A stretch of DNA of 64,000 nt from an uncultured beta proteobacterium. Lineage in GTDB: Bacteria; Pseudomonadota; Gammaproteobacteria; Burkholderiales; Burkholderiaceae_A. Positions 16,933-28,349 of this stretch are shown piece by piece. How positions within the stretch are numbered: position 1 is the stretch's first letter; the number at the start of each line of letters is the position of its first letter. The notes beneath the pieces are model-generated. The model did not search any database. It was not told where the DNA came from and worked only from the letters and a program-made list of their open reading frames with translations. The translations under genes were made by a program, and so were the position numbers. The stretch is from NCBI GenBank assembly GCA_902625535.1, contig CACOBT010000006.1:1-64000 (forward strand), read 5' to 3'.

Positions 16933-18750
16933 TTACATTTTCTCCGGAGCATTAATTCCTATTAATTCTAAATTATTTTTCAAAAGTTTGGCTACGCTGT
17001 AAACTAGTAATAGTCTTTTATTTCTTATCCAAGTATCTTCTACTAGTATCTTTGAATCGTTGTAAAATTTGTGAAAATCGGATGCAAGATCTTGCAAGTA
17101 AAATACCAGTTGATGAGGCTCAACATTCTTTAGGACAGTACGAGTGACCTCTGAAAAACCAAGAACTCTGTGTGCTAGTTCATTTTCCAAACTGTTTAAA
17201 TTAACAGATTCACTGCCTAAGTAAGCAGCGTCGTTAAGATTTGAGAAAAACTCTAAAAGCTCCAACTCTGAAACACAGGATTGTCTGATTACACTGGAGG
17301 CTCTCGCATGCGCATATTGTACATAAAAAACTGGGTTTTCCTCAGAATGTTTCTGAGCTAACGATACATCAAAATTAAATTCCGTTTCAGGTTTTTTTGA
17401 TAATAGGAAAAAACGAACTGCGTCTTTTCCTCGGGATAGTATAGTCGCAGTTTCATGTTTGTTTTCACAACATTCAACTTCACCATTGACCTCGTCAAAT
17501 CCTGAAGAAAAGTAGATAAGATCTTTCAGTGTCACATAGTCCCCCGATCGTTTGGAGAACTTAACATCTTTTCCGTTTTTTTTTACAGTTACCATTTTGT
17601 GTAGAATGGTCATCGGGAAATTTTTGTCAATTTTTTTATTTAGCCCCTGTAATCCAGCTTTAACTCTTTGCACCGTCCCGTGATGATCTGTTCCTTGAAT
17701 ATTTATCGCCTTACCAAAGCCCCTTCGCCATTTATCCAAATGATAAGCGATGTCAGGCACAAAATATGTATAGGATCCGTCGGATTTTATCATCACCCTA
17801 TCTTTATCATCACCGAAATCAGTGGACCTTAACCAAAGCGCATTGTCTACAAAAAAGGTCATCCCATTTTTTTTTAAGTTTGTTATAACGTCGTCTACTA
17901 GCCCATTCTGATAAAAATCAGACTCTAACGCAAAATTATCGAAAGATATCCCAAGAAGTTCTAAGTCTGAATTTTGCTCATCTCTAAGACATCCGATCGA
18001 GAAATTCTTTATTTCGTTAAGCAATTTTTTACTTTTTTCAAACTTGGTCAGTTTAGTAGCCTTTTTCAGGATTCTAAATTTGTTTGCAATTTCAATAATG
18101 TAGCTACCACGATAACCATCCTTGGGGAATTCCTCGCTATTCTGATCATACCCGTTCAGTCGCGCCCATACTGACAGGGCTAAATTTTCTATTTGGTTCC
18201 CCGCGTCGTTATAGTAGAATTCGCGATATGTATCATGCCCGGCTTTGGACAATATATTTGAAATTGCATCACCTAGGACAGCCTGCCGGGCATGTCCAAC
18301 ATGCAAAGGCCCTGTGGGATTCGCGGATACATATTCTAATATTATCTTTTCAATATTTTTGCTTCTTTCCCAGCCATAATCTTCTTCAGTCAACACGGTA
18401 CACAGGCGACTCAATTTGGCAAAGGGATTTATACGGAAATTCAGAAACCCCGGCTTTGCAACTTCTACAGTGTGCCAAAGAGACTCGTGTTTTGATTGTT
18501 TAACCAGATTTGAGTTGAATGAATTTGCAATTAAATTTGCTAACTTAAGGGCATCTAAGTTAGATTCTTTAGATTTCCTAAGGGCAATATTTGAAGAAAG
18601 ATCCCCATTTGCCCTATTCTTTGGTATTTCAATTGAAGTTTCAATATCCCTAGCATCTATTACTGAATTGAATAATTCTCCCTGCTCCTCCAAAATATTG
18701 ATTGATTCGAGGATTATTGGAATTAAATCTGCTTTCAGTGCATGAATCAT
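16933..18750 (-). CDS. argS: arginyl-tRNA synthetase
   Basis: A class I synthetase of about 605 residues from ATG 18750. GGTGA five bases upstream supports that start over TTG 18765. The HIGH motif reads HVGH in GPLHVGHARQAV and the KMSKS-type motif reads KFSKRSG. The N-terminal additional domain (SSNIALRKSKE) and the C-terminal DALR anticodon-binding domain (YVQYAHARASSV and on) are complete. It charges tRNA-Arg; a tRNA-Arg gene lies 70 bases upstream on the same strand. Confidence 0.96.
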   Translation of the reverse strand: MIHALKADLIPIILESINILEEQGELFNSVIDARDIETSIEIPKNRANGDLSSNIALRKSKESNLDALKLANLIANSFNSNLVKQSKHESLWHTVEVAKPGFLNFRINPFAKLSRLCTVLTEEDYGWERSKNIEKIILEYVSANPTGPLHVGHARQAVLGDAISNILSKAGHDTYREFYYNDAGNQIENLALSVWARLNGYDQNSEEFPKDGYRGSYIIEIANKFRILKKATKLTKFEKSKKLLNEIKNFSIGCLRDEQNSDLELLGISFDNFALESDFYQNGLVDDVITNLKKNGMTFFVDNALWLRSTDFGDDKDRVMIKSDGSYTYFVPDIAYHLDKWRRGFGKAINIQGTDHHGTVQRVKAGLQGLNKKIDKNFPMTILHKMVTVKKNGKDVKFSKRSGDYVTLKDLIYFSSGFDEVNGEVECCENKHETATILSRGKDAVRFFLLSKKPETEFNFDVSLAQKHSEENPVFYVQYAHARASSVIRQSCVSELELLEFFSNLNDAAYLGSESVNLNSLENELAHRVLGFSEVTRTVLKNVEPHQLVFYLQDLASDFHKFYNDSKILVEDTWIRNKRLLLVYSVAKLLKNNLELIGINAPEKM

Positions 18751-18820
18751 TTTTTCACCGTACAACCGTTAAGCTTAATTCTTCTGGAGTGATGTTTTAA
18801 CATTAAGTCGTCATTATAAC

Positions 18821-18896
18821 TGGCGCGTCTGACAGGATTCGAACCTGCGACCACTGGTTTCGGAAACCAGGACTCTATCCACTGAGCTACAGACGC
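18821..18896 (-). tRNA. tRNA-Arg (CCG)
   Basis: The reverse complement gives acceptor GCGTCTG paired with CAGACGC, discriminator G and an encoded CCA. The anticodon stem CTGGT/ACCAG closes loop TTCCGAA, so the anticodon is CCG, reading CGG. The T-loop GGTTCGAATCC is standard. It sits between argS and the azurin-like gene. Confidence 0.96.
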
Positions 18897-18910
18897 ATTA
18901 AGGAAAAAAT

Positions 18911-18939
18911 TTAAAAATATCCCACAGATTTATTATAAT
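18911..18939 (+). promoter_or_regulatory. candidate sigma-70 promoter for the azurin-like gene
   Basis: A perfect TATAAT at 18934-18939 has TTAAAA at 18911-18916 as a weak -35 with 17-base spacing. It lies 38 bases before the ATG at 18978 and downstream of the opposing tRNA-Arg. Pattern match only. Confidence 0.4.
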
Positions 18940-18977
18940 TTAAACTTAAGGGAATTTATCAATAGAAAGAGAAAACA

Positions 18978-19637
18978 ATGAGTGATACTGAAGGACCTAT
19001 TAAGACACCAAAACAACTACTATACGCTGTTCTAGCAGCCTTTTTAGTTCCAATCGTTATTATCGTGCTACTTACTCAGTATGTTGGCAATCTGAAAAAT
19101 CCATCCAATGCATCGGATGCTTATACTGAGGAAAAAGTCCTTGAACGGATTGCACCAATCGGATCCATTCGAACAGAGCCCGTTAAAGTCGCGGCTGCCG
19201 CGGATCAAGTTAGTTTAAGTGATGGTGCTGATGTCCAAAAGGCTAATGCGGATCCCTGCATAATTGATATTTCCGCAGCTGATAACATGATGTTTAATAC
19301 AAATACAATTAGATTTGATTCCACATGCGGTGAGACTACTCTTAATTTCAAACATACCGGGAAACTGCCAGCAAATGCGGGGGGACATAATGTCGTTATT
19401 GTTGAGAGTCAGAACTTCGACTCGGTTGTCTCGAAAATTGATATGAAACTGGGAGAAGATAGTGGCTATTTACCTAATGATCCCCAAGTGCTAGCCAAGA
19501 CCGGGATTATTGGAGGTGGGCAACAGATCACGATAAAGATCAATACAAGCAAATTTAAAAAGGGTGGAGACTATACTTTTTTGTGCAGTTTTCCCGGTCA
19601 CTATTCCATAATGAAAGGTAAGGTATTGATCTCATGA
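18978..19637 (+). CDS. membrane-anchored azurin-like cupredoxin
   Basis: A 219-residue protein in two parts. Residues 1-65 form a short cytoplasmic tail, one transmembrane helix (about 13-36) and a VLERIAPIGSI segment. This resembles the N-terminal anchor of betaproteobacterial membrane cytochrome c5 (the IKTPKQL start and the RIxPxG motif). After a linker, residues 92-219 are an azurin domain. The type-1 copper ligands are His137 (GGHN), Cys203 and His208 (FLCSFPGH) and Met212; a Cys94-Cys117 disulfide is expected. It should carry single electrons in the periplasm while tethered to the inner membrane, perhaps to a terminal oxidase. Free azurin has a cleaved signal peptide, so the anchor is unusual. 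Confidence 0.85.
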   Translation: MSDTEGPIKTPKQLLYAVLAAFLVPIVIIVLLTQYVGNLKNPSNASDAYTEEKVLERIAPIGSIRTEPVKVAAAADQVSLSDGADVQKANADPCIIDISAADNMMFNTNTIRFDSTCGETTLNFKHTGKLPANAGGHNVVIVESQNFDSVVSKIDMKLGEDSGYLPNDPQVLAKTGIIGGGQQITIKINTSKFKKGGDYTFLCSFPGHYSIMKGKVLIS

Positions 19638-19745
19638 TTAGAGCTTAAGCGGTACCAACCGAATGTAATGAAGTAGTTTCTGGGGCGATAAGTATATGAT
19701 CGATTAGAAGGGTAACCCAGTAAAAAATATGGAGGTTTATTTTAA

Positions 19746-20405
19746 TTGGTGCGGAAAAATAGATTAGATGCAGTTATTGAGGTTCTTGATAATTTTCTTA
19801 AGACGAACTTTGGTGGGTTAAGCGGGTCAGGAAGAAACAATCCAGCCGGAAATTGTAATGTAGAACGTGATTCCAAAGAAGACCGAAAAAAAAAGAAGTT
19901 AGCAGGTGAACTGATGCGGATAAACCATTCGGGAGAGGTTGCTGCTCAAGGTTTATATCAGGGTCAGCGTTTTTTTGAAACCGACCCTCACATGAGAAAA
20001 TACCTTGAAGAAGCGGCAATAGAGGAGGCGGATCATTTAAAATGGACTTTTGAATATATGAAGTCTAAAGACACAAAGGGGAGTCTCTTAAATCCAGCCT
20101 GGTATTTTGGTAGTTTCACGTTGGCTCTTTTAGTGCAATCCCAGGGTAGAGAAAAATCTAAGCATTTTCTAGCTGAGACGGAGCGTCAAGTACAAAAGCA
20201 CCTTATGAGACATCTAAAAACATTTCCGACTGAGGACGAAGCGGCCCAAAAAATTCTTAAGAAGATGTACGAAGATGAGGGTGAACATGCCTCCTGGGCA
20301 GAGAACAGCTCCTCAAAAAATCTGACAGAGGGCTTGTCGAAAGTCGAAAAAAGTGCGATGAAAATTATGTCGAAGGTTATGATTGAGTTATCGAAAAGAA
20401 TCTAA
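19746..20405 (+). CDS. coq7: 3-demethoxyubiquinol 3-hydroxylase Coq7
   Basis: A 219-residue diiron hydroxylase for a late step of ubiquinone synthesis. The ligand motifs are MRINHSGEVAAQGLYQGQ (Glu64), EEADHLKW (Glu93/Glu94 and His97) and DEGEHASWAE near the end. The start is TTG 19746, supported by GGAGGT at 19731-19736. A GSGRNNPAGN linker and a basic stretch precede the catalytic part. The gene ends at 20405, immediately abutting the stop of the convergent priA. Confidence 0.93.
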   Translation: MVRKNRLDAVIEVLDNFLKTNFGGLSGSGRNNPAGNCNVERDSKEDRKKKKLAGELMRINHSGEVAAQGLYQGQRFFETDPHMRKYLEEAAIEEADHLKWTFEYMKSKDTKGSLLNPAWYFGSFTLALLVQSQGREKSKHFLAETERQVQKHLMRHLKTFPTEDEAAQKILKKMYEDEGEHASWAENSSSKNLTEGLSKVEKSAMKIMSKVMIELSKRI

Positions 20406-22447
20406 TTAAAAGTCAATTGGATCAACGTCAATTATCGCTTTAGCTACGATGTTAATTATTTTCGGTTTGATGGCATAAAGCACCTTGTGCAAATCAGCTC
20501 TTTTATTGGCCTCCAGTAAAATTCGCGAACGATACTTTTTACTCAACTTTTCCGGAAAAACTTTTAATGGCCCACTATACTTAACCTTCGATTTTTGAAA
20601 ATTCGTTACTATTTCATCAAGAGCCACTAAAATTTTATCCGTCTCGTTTTCTAATACATCTCTGTTAGGATGAGTTAAATTTATAGTCGCTAAATTGGTA
20701 AATGGAGGTAGACTCCAATTCTTTCTCTCCTTAATTAAATTTTCAGCAAAATCAACATAGCTGGCGTTCGATAAGAAAGTTAAAAAATCATTTTGAGTAT
20801 CGATCACTTCAGTTATGAAAACAGGTTCCTGATAGGTAGTGGGCTCTTGTGGATGACGTCCTGCTCGACCAGAGACTTGTATGAGAGATTGGAAAAGTCT
20901 TTCGGATGCTCTAAAGTCAGGGTGCTTTAGATTAGATTCAATCTCCATTGCAATCACAAGTGACACTTTTGTAAAATCGTGCCCTTTTGTTAAAATTTGA
21001 GTCCCGATTATTATATCCACGTCCCCATTCTCGATCTTGTTCAAACAGTCATCAAATTCTTTCTTTCTTTTAATCAGTTGTTTATCAATTCTCATAATTC
21101 GAGCATTGGGTAACAACTCAGAGATTTTGTGCGTCAGCTGTTCGGTCCCCATTCCTGATAGCTTCAACCGATTTGACCCACAATTTCTACAGATTCTAGT
21201 AGGTAGTTCTTCATGACCGCAAAAATGACAAAGTAAGAATTCTTTTTTTTCTTTATGCAAAACAAGATTTACACTGCAGTTTATACACTTGGCTGACCAG
21301 TTGCATTCAGTACAGCTAAAAACTGGGGCCCAGCCTTTTTTATTTAGATATAGAAGAGCCTGGTTCCCCGATGAAATGTGAGTTTTCAAAAGTTTTAGAC
21401 TTTTCTCTGAAATACCATGCTCGTGGGAGTAGTAATTTTTTTTAAAGATTGTAAGTTTTGGAAGAGGCTGGTTTGAGGCTCTGTTTTTTATGGCTAAATA
21501 TTTATATTTGGTTCGCTTACTCTGCATCCAGGATTCCAAACTAGGGGTTGCGGACCCTAAAATCAACTTAATTCCCAGGATGCTTGCTCGATAAACCGCC
21601 AAGTCTCTGGCAGAATATCGAAAACCTTCACTTTGTTTGAAGGAGGTATCATGTTCCTCGTCTACTATGATCAGTTTTAAATTTGGTAACGGAAGAAAAA
21701 TTGCCATCCTTGTACCCAAAACAATATTTGCCTTTCCAGTAGACATTTTAAGCCATGTTTTTGCCCTAGCTAATGGTGTCTGGGTACTGTTATAAACTTC
21801 AATTTCGGAAGATGAAAAATAGCTTTGCAAAAGTTCGTGTAGGCGAGGAGTTAATCCTATTTCTGGAACGAGATAAAGTACCTGAGCGGATTTTTGATCT
21901 TGTAAAAGTTTTTTTATTACGGAAAAGTAAACCCTAGTCTTTCCAGAACCAGTTGTACCGTGGAGTAGAATTGGCTTCCTGGCTAGGCATATAGATTCAT
22001 AACATTTTTTCTGCTCTTGGTTAAGCTCCCAACTGACCATATGTTGATTTTTTTTTTTATTTCATTTGGTCCAAAAAAATAATTCTTTTTTTTATTTATG
22101 TAGTCAGCCTCTAGATTTTTTATTGATTTCAGAGATGTGGGGAAAGAATTAAATACCACCTTTCCCAAAGCACGATGATAGTAATTTGCGATGAACGTTA
22201 AAAATTTAATAAAGCTTTCATCAACTGGAGGGAGATTATCAATGACAACTTCAATCTGTTTAACTTGCCGGGCACTTGTATGGCTTTTTAGACCGACAAC
22301 CAGGCCAATTTTTTTTTTGTTTCTAACTTCAACAATTACCCAATGTCCAACTATCGATTCTTTTGGTTTTTTAAGTGAGTTTTTTGGCACATATAAATAG
22401 TCTAAAGCCTCAAAGTTCGGTAAATCTATGGCAATCTGAGCTATCAT
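20406..22447 (-). CDS. priA: primosomal protein N' PriA, interrupted by a frame change in a poly(A) tract
   Basis: PriA is the helicase that reloads DnaB at stalled forks. It is encoded here in two reading frames. The first, 22447 to 21983, holds the N-terminal 3'-DNA-binding domain (IAQIAIDLPNFEALDYLYVP). The second, from 22040 down to 20406, holds the helicase: Walker A GTTGSGKT, DEEHD box, and a zinc-binding insertion with paired cysteines (CTECNWSAKCINC and later). The frames meet at an A11 run on the coding strand (22048-22058). Adding one A (or a -1 slip) would join GPNEIKKK to NQHMVSWELNQEQ and give a full-length protein of about 680 residues. It may be rescued by slippage, truly broken, or a sequencing error. 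It follows hemE by eight bases, as in other betaproteobacteria. Confidence 0.88.
22048..22058. repeat. homopolymer T11 (A11 on priA coding strand)
   Basis: Eleven consecutive T on the plus strand, at the point where the two priA reading frames meet. It is long enough for polymerase slippage in vivo or for a sequencing indel. Confidence 0.9.
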
Positions 22448-22455
22448 ACAATATG

Positions 22456-23502
22456 TCAGTACTCTCTTATAGCGTCTACGAGGACCTCAACATTCTTTGG
22501 TGGTGTGTATTGAGAGATTCCATGACCCAAATTAAAAATATACCCGTTTTTTTGCTCGTCTACAGTAAGACCATCGAGTAATTTACGAACCTCTTTTCGA
22601 ATATACTTCTCATCACCGAGTAAAACGGCAGGATCAAGATTCCCCTGAATGGCACATTTCCCCTTCCCTATCTGCTTCGCTTCTTTTAAGTCAACGGTCC
22701 AGTCAATGCCAATTCCTGAACAACCAATGCTAGCGATTGATTTGAGCCAAAGTCCGCCACCTTTTACAAATACTATCGTTGGAATTGAAGGATTCTGCTT
22801 TTTAAGAGCGCTTACTATCTCTCTAAGATATTGCAATGAATATATTGGAAAATTGTGATGCGATAGCAAGCCTCCCCAGGAGTCAAATAACATTATTGCA
22901 TCTGCGCCCTTTTCTATTTGCATAGTAAGATAATTAATAATATTTTTAGTCAGCTTTCTCAGGAGGAGTTCTAAAAGTTCAGGCCTGTTATATAACCACT
23001 TTCTGACCTGAATAAAATCATCTCTAGAGCCACCACCACCGAGGATATAACAAGCTAAGGTCCACGGACTTCCGGCAAACCCTATCAGTGGAATATTAGT
23101 GTCAAGATTTTTCCGAATGAGGTTTACGGCTGAACCAACGTAAGCCAATTTTTCATATGGGTCTGTTTGAATTGTATTAACCAAATCATCTTCGTTAGTA
23201 ATTTTTTTATTAAACTTTGGACCATGACCTTCTACAAAATCAAGCTGCAACCCCATCGCATCAGGTATGGTAAGGATATCGGAAAACAAAATCGCGGCAT
23301 CAAATCTGTAACGTTCTATTGGTTGTAGGGTCACTTCGCACGCTAATTCCGGATTCTTACATAACGCCATAAAGGAGCCGGCCCTAGCTCTAGTTTTATT
23401 GTATTCTGGTAAATAGCGGCCTGCTTGCCTCATAAGCCAAACTGGAACCGCGTCGACAGTTTGCCCATTTAAGGCTCTTATGAAACGCCCGTTCGAGCCT
23501 AT
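22456..23502 (-). CDS. hemE: uroporphyrinogen decarboxylase HemE, probable ATA start
   Basis: Converts uroporphyrinogen III to coproporphyrinogen III in heme synthesis. LMRQAGRYLPEY carries the substrate-binding Arg pair, FSDILT the catalytic Asp, and FNLGHGI the C-terminal His. The first ATG (23433) falls inside the conserved block. The 22 codons before it encode GSNGRFIRALNGQTV then DAVPVWL, matching the family's usual N-terminus, and contain no ATG, GTG or TTG before the upstream TAA (23518-23520). The best start is ATA at 23502, which overlaps the atpC stop as ATAG, with GGGGGCAGGA just before it. This gives about 348 residues, near family length. It is cotranscribed with the ATP synthase operon upstream and priA downstream. 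Confidence 0.85.
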   Translation of the reverse strand: MGSNGRFIRALNGQTVDAVPVWLMRQAGRYLPEYNKTRARAGSFMALCKNPELACEVTLQPIERYRFDAAILFSDILTIPDAMGLQLDFVEGHGPKFNKKITNEDDLVNTIQTDPYEKLAYVGSAVNLIRKNLDTNIPLIGFAGSPWTLACYILGGGGSRDDFIQVRKWLYNRPELLELLLRKLTKNIINYLTMQIEKGADAIMLFDSWGGLLSHHNFPIYSLQYLREIVSALKKQNPSIPTIVFVKGGGLWLKSIASIGCSGIGIDWTVDLKEAKQIGKGKCAIQGNLDPAVLLGDEKYIRKEVRKLLDGLTVDEQKNGYIFNLGHGISQYTPPKNVEVLVDAIREY

Positions 23503-23944
23503 GTCCTGCCCCCAGCTTTATACTTTTCCAACGTTCTCAACTCCGCCATCGCATAGGCCAACTCAGCTTGAGCGGTTGCCAGAGCTATTTTGTCACCTGG
23601 TGCCTTTGCTATGGACTTTTTCGCGTTGTTCATTGATTCCTCTGCCCTCTCCTGATCAATTGCATCGCCTCTAACAACAATATCAGCTAGAACCGTAACT
23701 ATGGCAGGCTGCACTTCTAAAAAACCACCAGCCACAAAGAAGAACATTTCTTGTGAAGCATCTATTTCCATAAACTTCAGTGTTCCTGGTTTTATTTTAG
23801 TCAGCAGAGGCGTGTGATTGGGAAAAATACCGAGTTCTCCATCAATACCGGGAACCACAACAAATCTCGCGCTTCCAGAAAATAAACTCTCTTCAACAGA
23901 GACAATCTCTAACTTGAAGCTATTTATTTTTGCCTCTTCTTGCA

Positions 23945-23945
<1 letters not shown>
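23499..23945 (-). CDS. atpC: ATP synthase epsilon subunit
   Basis: A 148-residue F1 central-stalk subunit with inhibitory function. The beta-sandwich domain has FVVVPGIDGELGIFPNHTPLLTKIKPG; the C-terminal helical hairpin runs from about residue 90 (DQERAEESMNNAKK). Last atp gene of the operon; its start overlaps the atpD stop by one base and its TAG overlaps the candidate ATA start of hemE. Confidence 0.95.
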
Positions 23946-25360
<1,415 letters not shown>

Positions 25361-25368
25361 TTACGTTA

Positions 25369-26235
25369 TTAAACGGCGGCAGCGCCTGCTACTATCTCTG
25401 AAAGCTCCTTAGTTATTGCCGCTTGCCTAGTTTTGTTGTATACCAATTTAAGCTCTTCAATTACATTTCCTGCGTTATCTGTAGCCGCTTTCATTGCTAC
25501 CATTCTTGCCGATTGTTCTGAAGCAATATTTTCAACAAGAGCCTGATGGGTCACGGTCTCGACATAGCGAAGCACTAATCCGTCAATTAACTCGTGAGAT
25601 TCCGGCTCGTAAACATAATCCCAGGAGTAATTATTAATAGTTTTCATTTCTTTTGTAGTAAGCGGCAATAAAACATCGGTAACTGGATTTTGTGTCATGG
25701 TGTTTATAAACTTATTAAAAAAAACGAAAATCTTCTCCAATTCACCCTTTTCATAAGAATTTAAAAGTGGTCTTATTGAGGCATTTAATTTTTCTGGCTG
25801 GGGCTTGTCACTCACCTGACAATAACTGGAAAGGATGTTTACGTCGATTCTGCTCAGGAAATTCAACGCTTTGTTACCAATAGCTACAGCTTTTATTTTT
25901 TTCCCTTTCGACTCAGCCTCTTGAATTTTAGTTAAAACATGACGAAAAACGTTCGTATTCAATCCTCCACAAAGCCCTTTGTCCGTTGAAACAACGATGA
26001 TCCCAACATTTGGTGCATCCGGATAGTCGTTCATAAAAGTATGGCGATACTCGGGATTTGATTGCGAGAAGTGTCCAATAATGTTGATAATTTTTTGACT
26101 ATATGGTCGAGAAGCTTTCATTCGCTCCTGTGCCTTACGCATCTTTGAAGCGGCCACCATTTCCATCGCTTTGGTTATCTTCTTTGTGTTTTCTACACTT
26201 TTTATTTTAGTTCTTATTTCTTTACCAACAGCCAT
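25369..26235 (-). CDS. atpG: ATP synthase gamma subunit
   Basis: The 288-residue rotor shaft of F1. N-terminal IRTKIKSVENTKKITKAMEMV and C-terminal ATDNAGNVIEELKLVYNKTRQA are the two coiled-coil helices that contact alpha/beta. STDKGLCGGLN is the family core motif. It lies between atpA and atpD in the usual order. Confidence 0.97.
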   Translation of the reverse strand: MAVGKEIRTKIKSVENTKKITKAMEMVAASKMRKAQERMKASRPYSQKIINIIGHFSQSNPEYRHTFMNDYPDAPNVGIIVVSTDKGLCGGLNTNVFRHVLTKIQEAESKGKKIKAVAIGNKALNFLSRIDVNILSSYCQVSDKPQPEKLNASIRPLLNSYEKGELEKIFVFFNKFINTMTQNPVTDVLLPLTTKEMKTINNYSWDYVYEPESHELIDGLVLRYVETVTHQALVENIASEQSARMVAMKAATDNAGNVIEELKLVYNKTRQAAITKELSEIVAGAAAV

Positions 26236-26242
26236 ATCAAAC

Positions 26243-27790
26243 CTAATTCCCCATTAGTTTTTTAAATTCCTTAATGCCATCCTCAAGAGAAGATTCCATA
26301 ACTTCATCAAGTTTTTGATTTTTTTGGATCGTTGAGAGCAAATCCGACAACTTGTCATTACTTAGAAAATGATCATGAAGACTCTCCTCGATTTGCAAAA
26401 CATCTCCAACGTCCACGTCATCAAAATAACCCCTGTTAACCGCAAATAGAGATAGTCCCATTCTTGCAATCGGTAGTGGAGAATATTGCTTTTGCTTTAA
26501 TAGTTCTGTTACTCTCGCACCTCTGTCTAGTTGTTTTCTTGTAGCTTCGTCGAGATCTGATGCAAACTGCGCGAAAGCTGCTAATTCTCTGTATTGCGCA
26601 AGGTCTGTGCGAATTCCACCAGAGAGACTCTTGATTAATTTCGTCTGAGCAGCACCCCCTACCCTTGAGACAGATATTCCCGCGTTAATCGCCGGACGAA
26701 CTCCCGAGTTGAATAAACTAGTCTCCAGGAAAATTTGACCATCTGTTATTGAAATTACATTAGTTGGGACAAAAGCTGATACGTCACCTGCTTGCGTTTC
26801 GATAATAGGAAGAGCAGTTAAGGAACCTGTTTTTCCTTTAACAGAGCCGCTTGTGAACTTTTCCACATATTCTTCATTCACACGAGCCGCCCTCTCTAGT
26901 AGTCTTGAATGCAAATAAAATACGTCTCCAGGAAAGGCTTCCCTACCCGGAGGCCTTCGCAATAGAAGGGAGACTTGGCGGTATGCAACAGCTTGCTTAG
27001 ACAAATCATCGTAGACAATCAAAGCATCCTGGCCCCTATCTCTAAAAAATTCACCCATTGCGCACCCAGAGTAAGGAGATAAGTACTGCATAGCGGCAGA
27101 CTCAGCTGCTGCTGCTGCAACTACAATGGTGAAATCCATTGCTCCGTTTTCTTCTAAAGATCTCACGACATTTTTTATTGACGATGCTTTTTGCCCTATC
27201 GCGACGTATATACAAATTACGTTTTCGCCTTTTTGATTAATTATCGTATCGATGGCTAACGCAGTCTTTCCCGTTTGTCTGTCACCGATTATCAGCTCCC
27301 TCTGCCCCCTTCCAATTGGCACCATGGAGTCAATTGCCTTGAGACCCGTTTGTAACGGCTGAGATACTGATTTTCGTGCAATAACACCTGGCGCAATTCT
27401 TTCTATCGGGCCGCTTTCTTTCGCATTGATGTCGCCTTTCCCATCTATTGGTTGTCCTAGCGCGTTAACAACCCTCCCCACCAACTCCTCTCCTACTGGC
27501 ACCTCTAATATTTTACCCGTGCATTTAACTACATCGCCTTCTGCAATTTTCTCATAATCGCCTAATATTACGGCTCCGACGGAATCTCGCTCTAGATTTA
27601 GTGCAAGCCCGAACGTGTTGTTGGGAAATTCAAGCATTTCACCCTGCATAACATCGGACAACCCGTGGATTTTGCATATGCCATCTGTGACAGTTACAAC
27701 GGTTCCCTGATTAGCAAGTTCGGCTGCTAATTTCGTACCACTAATTTTTTCTTTAATTATCTCACTAATTTCTGATGGATTGAGTTGCAT
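26243..27790 (-). CDS. atpA: ATP synthase alpha subunit
   Basis: The 515-residue non-catalytic nucleotide-binding F1 subunit. The P-loop is [15 protein letters not shown], and the arginine-finger region is in [17 protein letters not shown]. The N-terminus IIKEKI binds the delta subunit. Full length, eight bases upstream of atpG. Confidence 0.98.
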   Translation of the reverse strand: MQLNPSEISEIIKEKISGTKLAAELANQGTVVTVTDGICKIHGLSDVMQGEMLEFPNNTFGLALNLERDSVGAVILGDYEKIAEGDVVKCTGKILEVPVGEELVGRVVNALGQPIDGKGDINAKESGPIERIAPGVIARKSVSQPLQTGLKAIDSMVPIGRGQRELIIGDRQTGKTALAIDTIINQKGENVICIYVAIGQKASSIKNVVRSLEENGAMDFTIVVAAAAAESAAMQYLSPYSGCAMGEFFRDRGQDALIVYDDLSKQAVAYRQVSLLLRRPPGREAFPGDVFYLHSRLLERAARVNEEYVEKFTSGSVKGKTGSLTALPIIETQAGDVSAFVPTNVISITDGQIFLETSLFNSGVRPAINAGISVSRVGGAAQTKLIKSLSGGIRTDLAQYRELAAFAQFASDLDEATRKQLDRGARVTELLKQKQYSPLPIARMGLSLFAVNRGYFDDVDVGDVLQIEESLHDHFLSNDKLSDLLSTIQKNQKLDEVMESSLEDGIKEFKKLMGN

Positions 27791-27813
27791 TTATACTCCT
27801 AACAAATAAAACT

Positions 27814-28347
27814 TCAACTGGTCAAAATCGAATTTTTCAAAACTTCAAGATTCCTCCTTATTGAGCCGTCGATTACGTGATCACCAATAATTATCTTAAT
27901 TCCCCCAATCAGGTTTTTATCAACGACACACGAAAGAACAACTTTCTTTCTAAATTTCTTTTCTAATTTATCTTTTATCGATACCTGCTGCTCTTCAACT
28001 AACTCGAAGGCTGAACAAATTTTAGCGTCTAGCACCTTATTGTGTTCATTCTCCAGCTTGTGGAATTGCTCAAGTATATCCTCAAAAAAATTTAAGCGAG
28101 AATTCTCAGCCAAAAGTTCAAGAAAATGCTTTAAATTTTTATTAAAATCCGGGGGTAACAATGACAATAACAACTTCTTAATCTCATCCCTTGATACCGT
28201 AGGATTTGATACGAAGGTTTTCAAATTTGAGTCACGAAGAATCACGGATAGAAACTTCAATTCCTGACCAAACGTCTTGTCCTCTTTACTTGATAGTTTG
28301 AACAAAGCCTCTGCGTATGGTCTAGCAACTGTTGGTCCATCACTCAT
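27814..28347 (-). CDS. atpH: ATP synthase delta subunit
   Basis: The 177-residue peripheral-stalk subunit that links F1 to the b dimer. Helical N-terminal domain (VARPYAEALFKL) and C-terminal domain with DKNLIGGIKIIIGDHVIDGS, both typical. Two bases from atpF upstream and 23 from atpA downstream. Confidence 0.95.
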   Translation of the reverse strand: MSDGPTVARPYAEALFKLSSKEDKTFGQELKFLSVILRDSNLKTFVSNPTVSRDEIKKLLLSLLPPDFNKNLKHFLELLAENSRLNFFEDILEQFHKLENEHNKVLDAKICSAFELVEEQQVSIKDKLEKKFRKKVVLSCVVDKNLIGGIKIIIGDHVIDGSIRRNLEVLKNSILTS

Positions 28348-28349
28348 GT

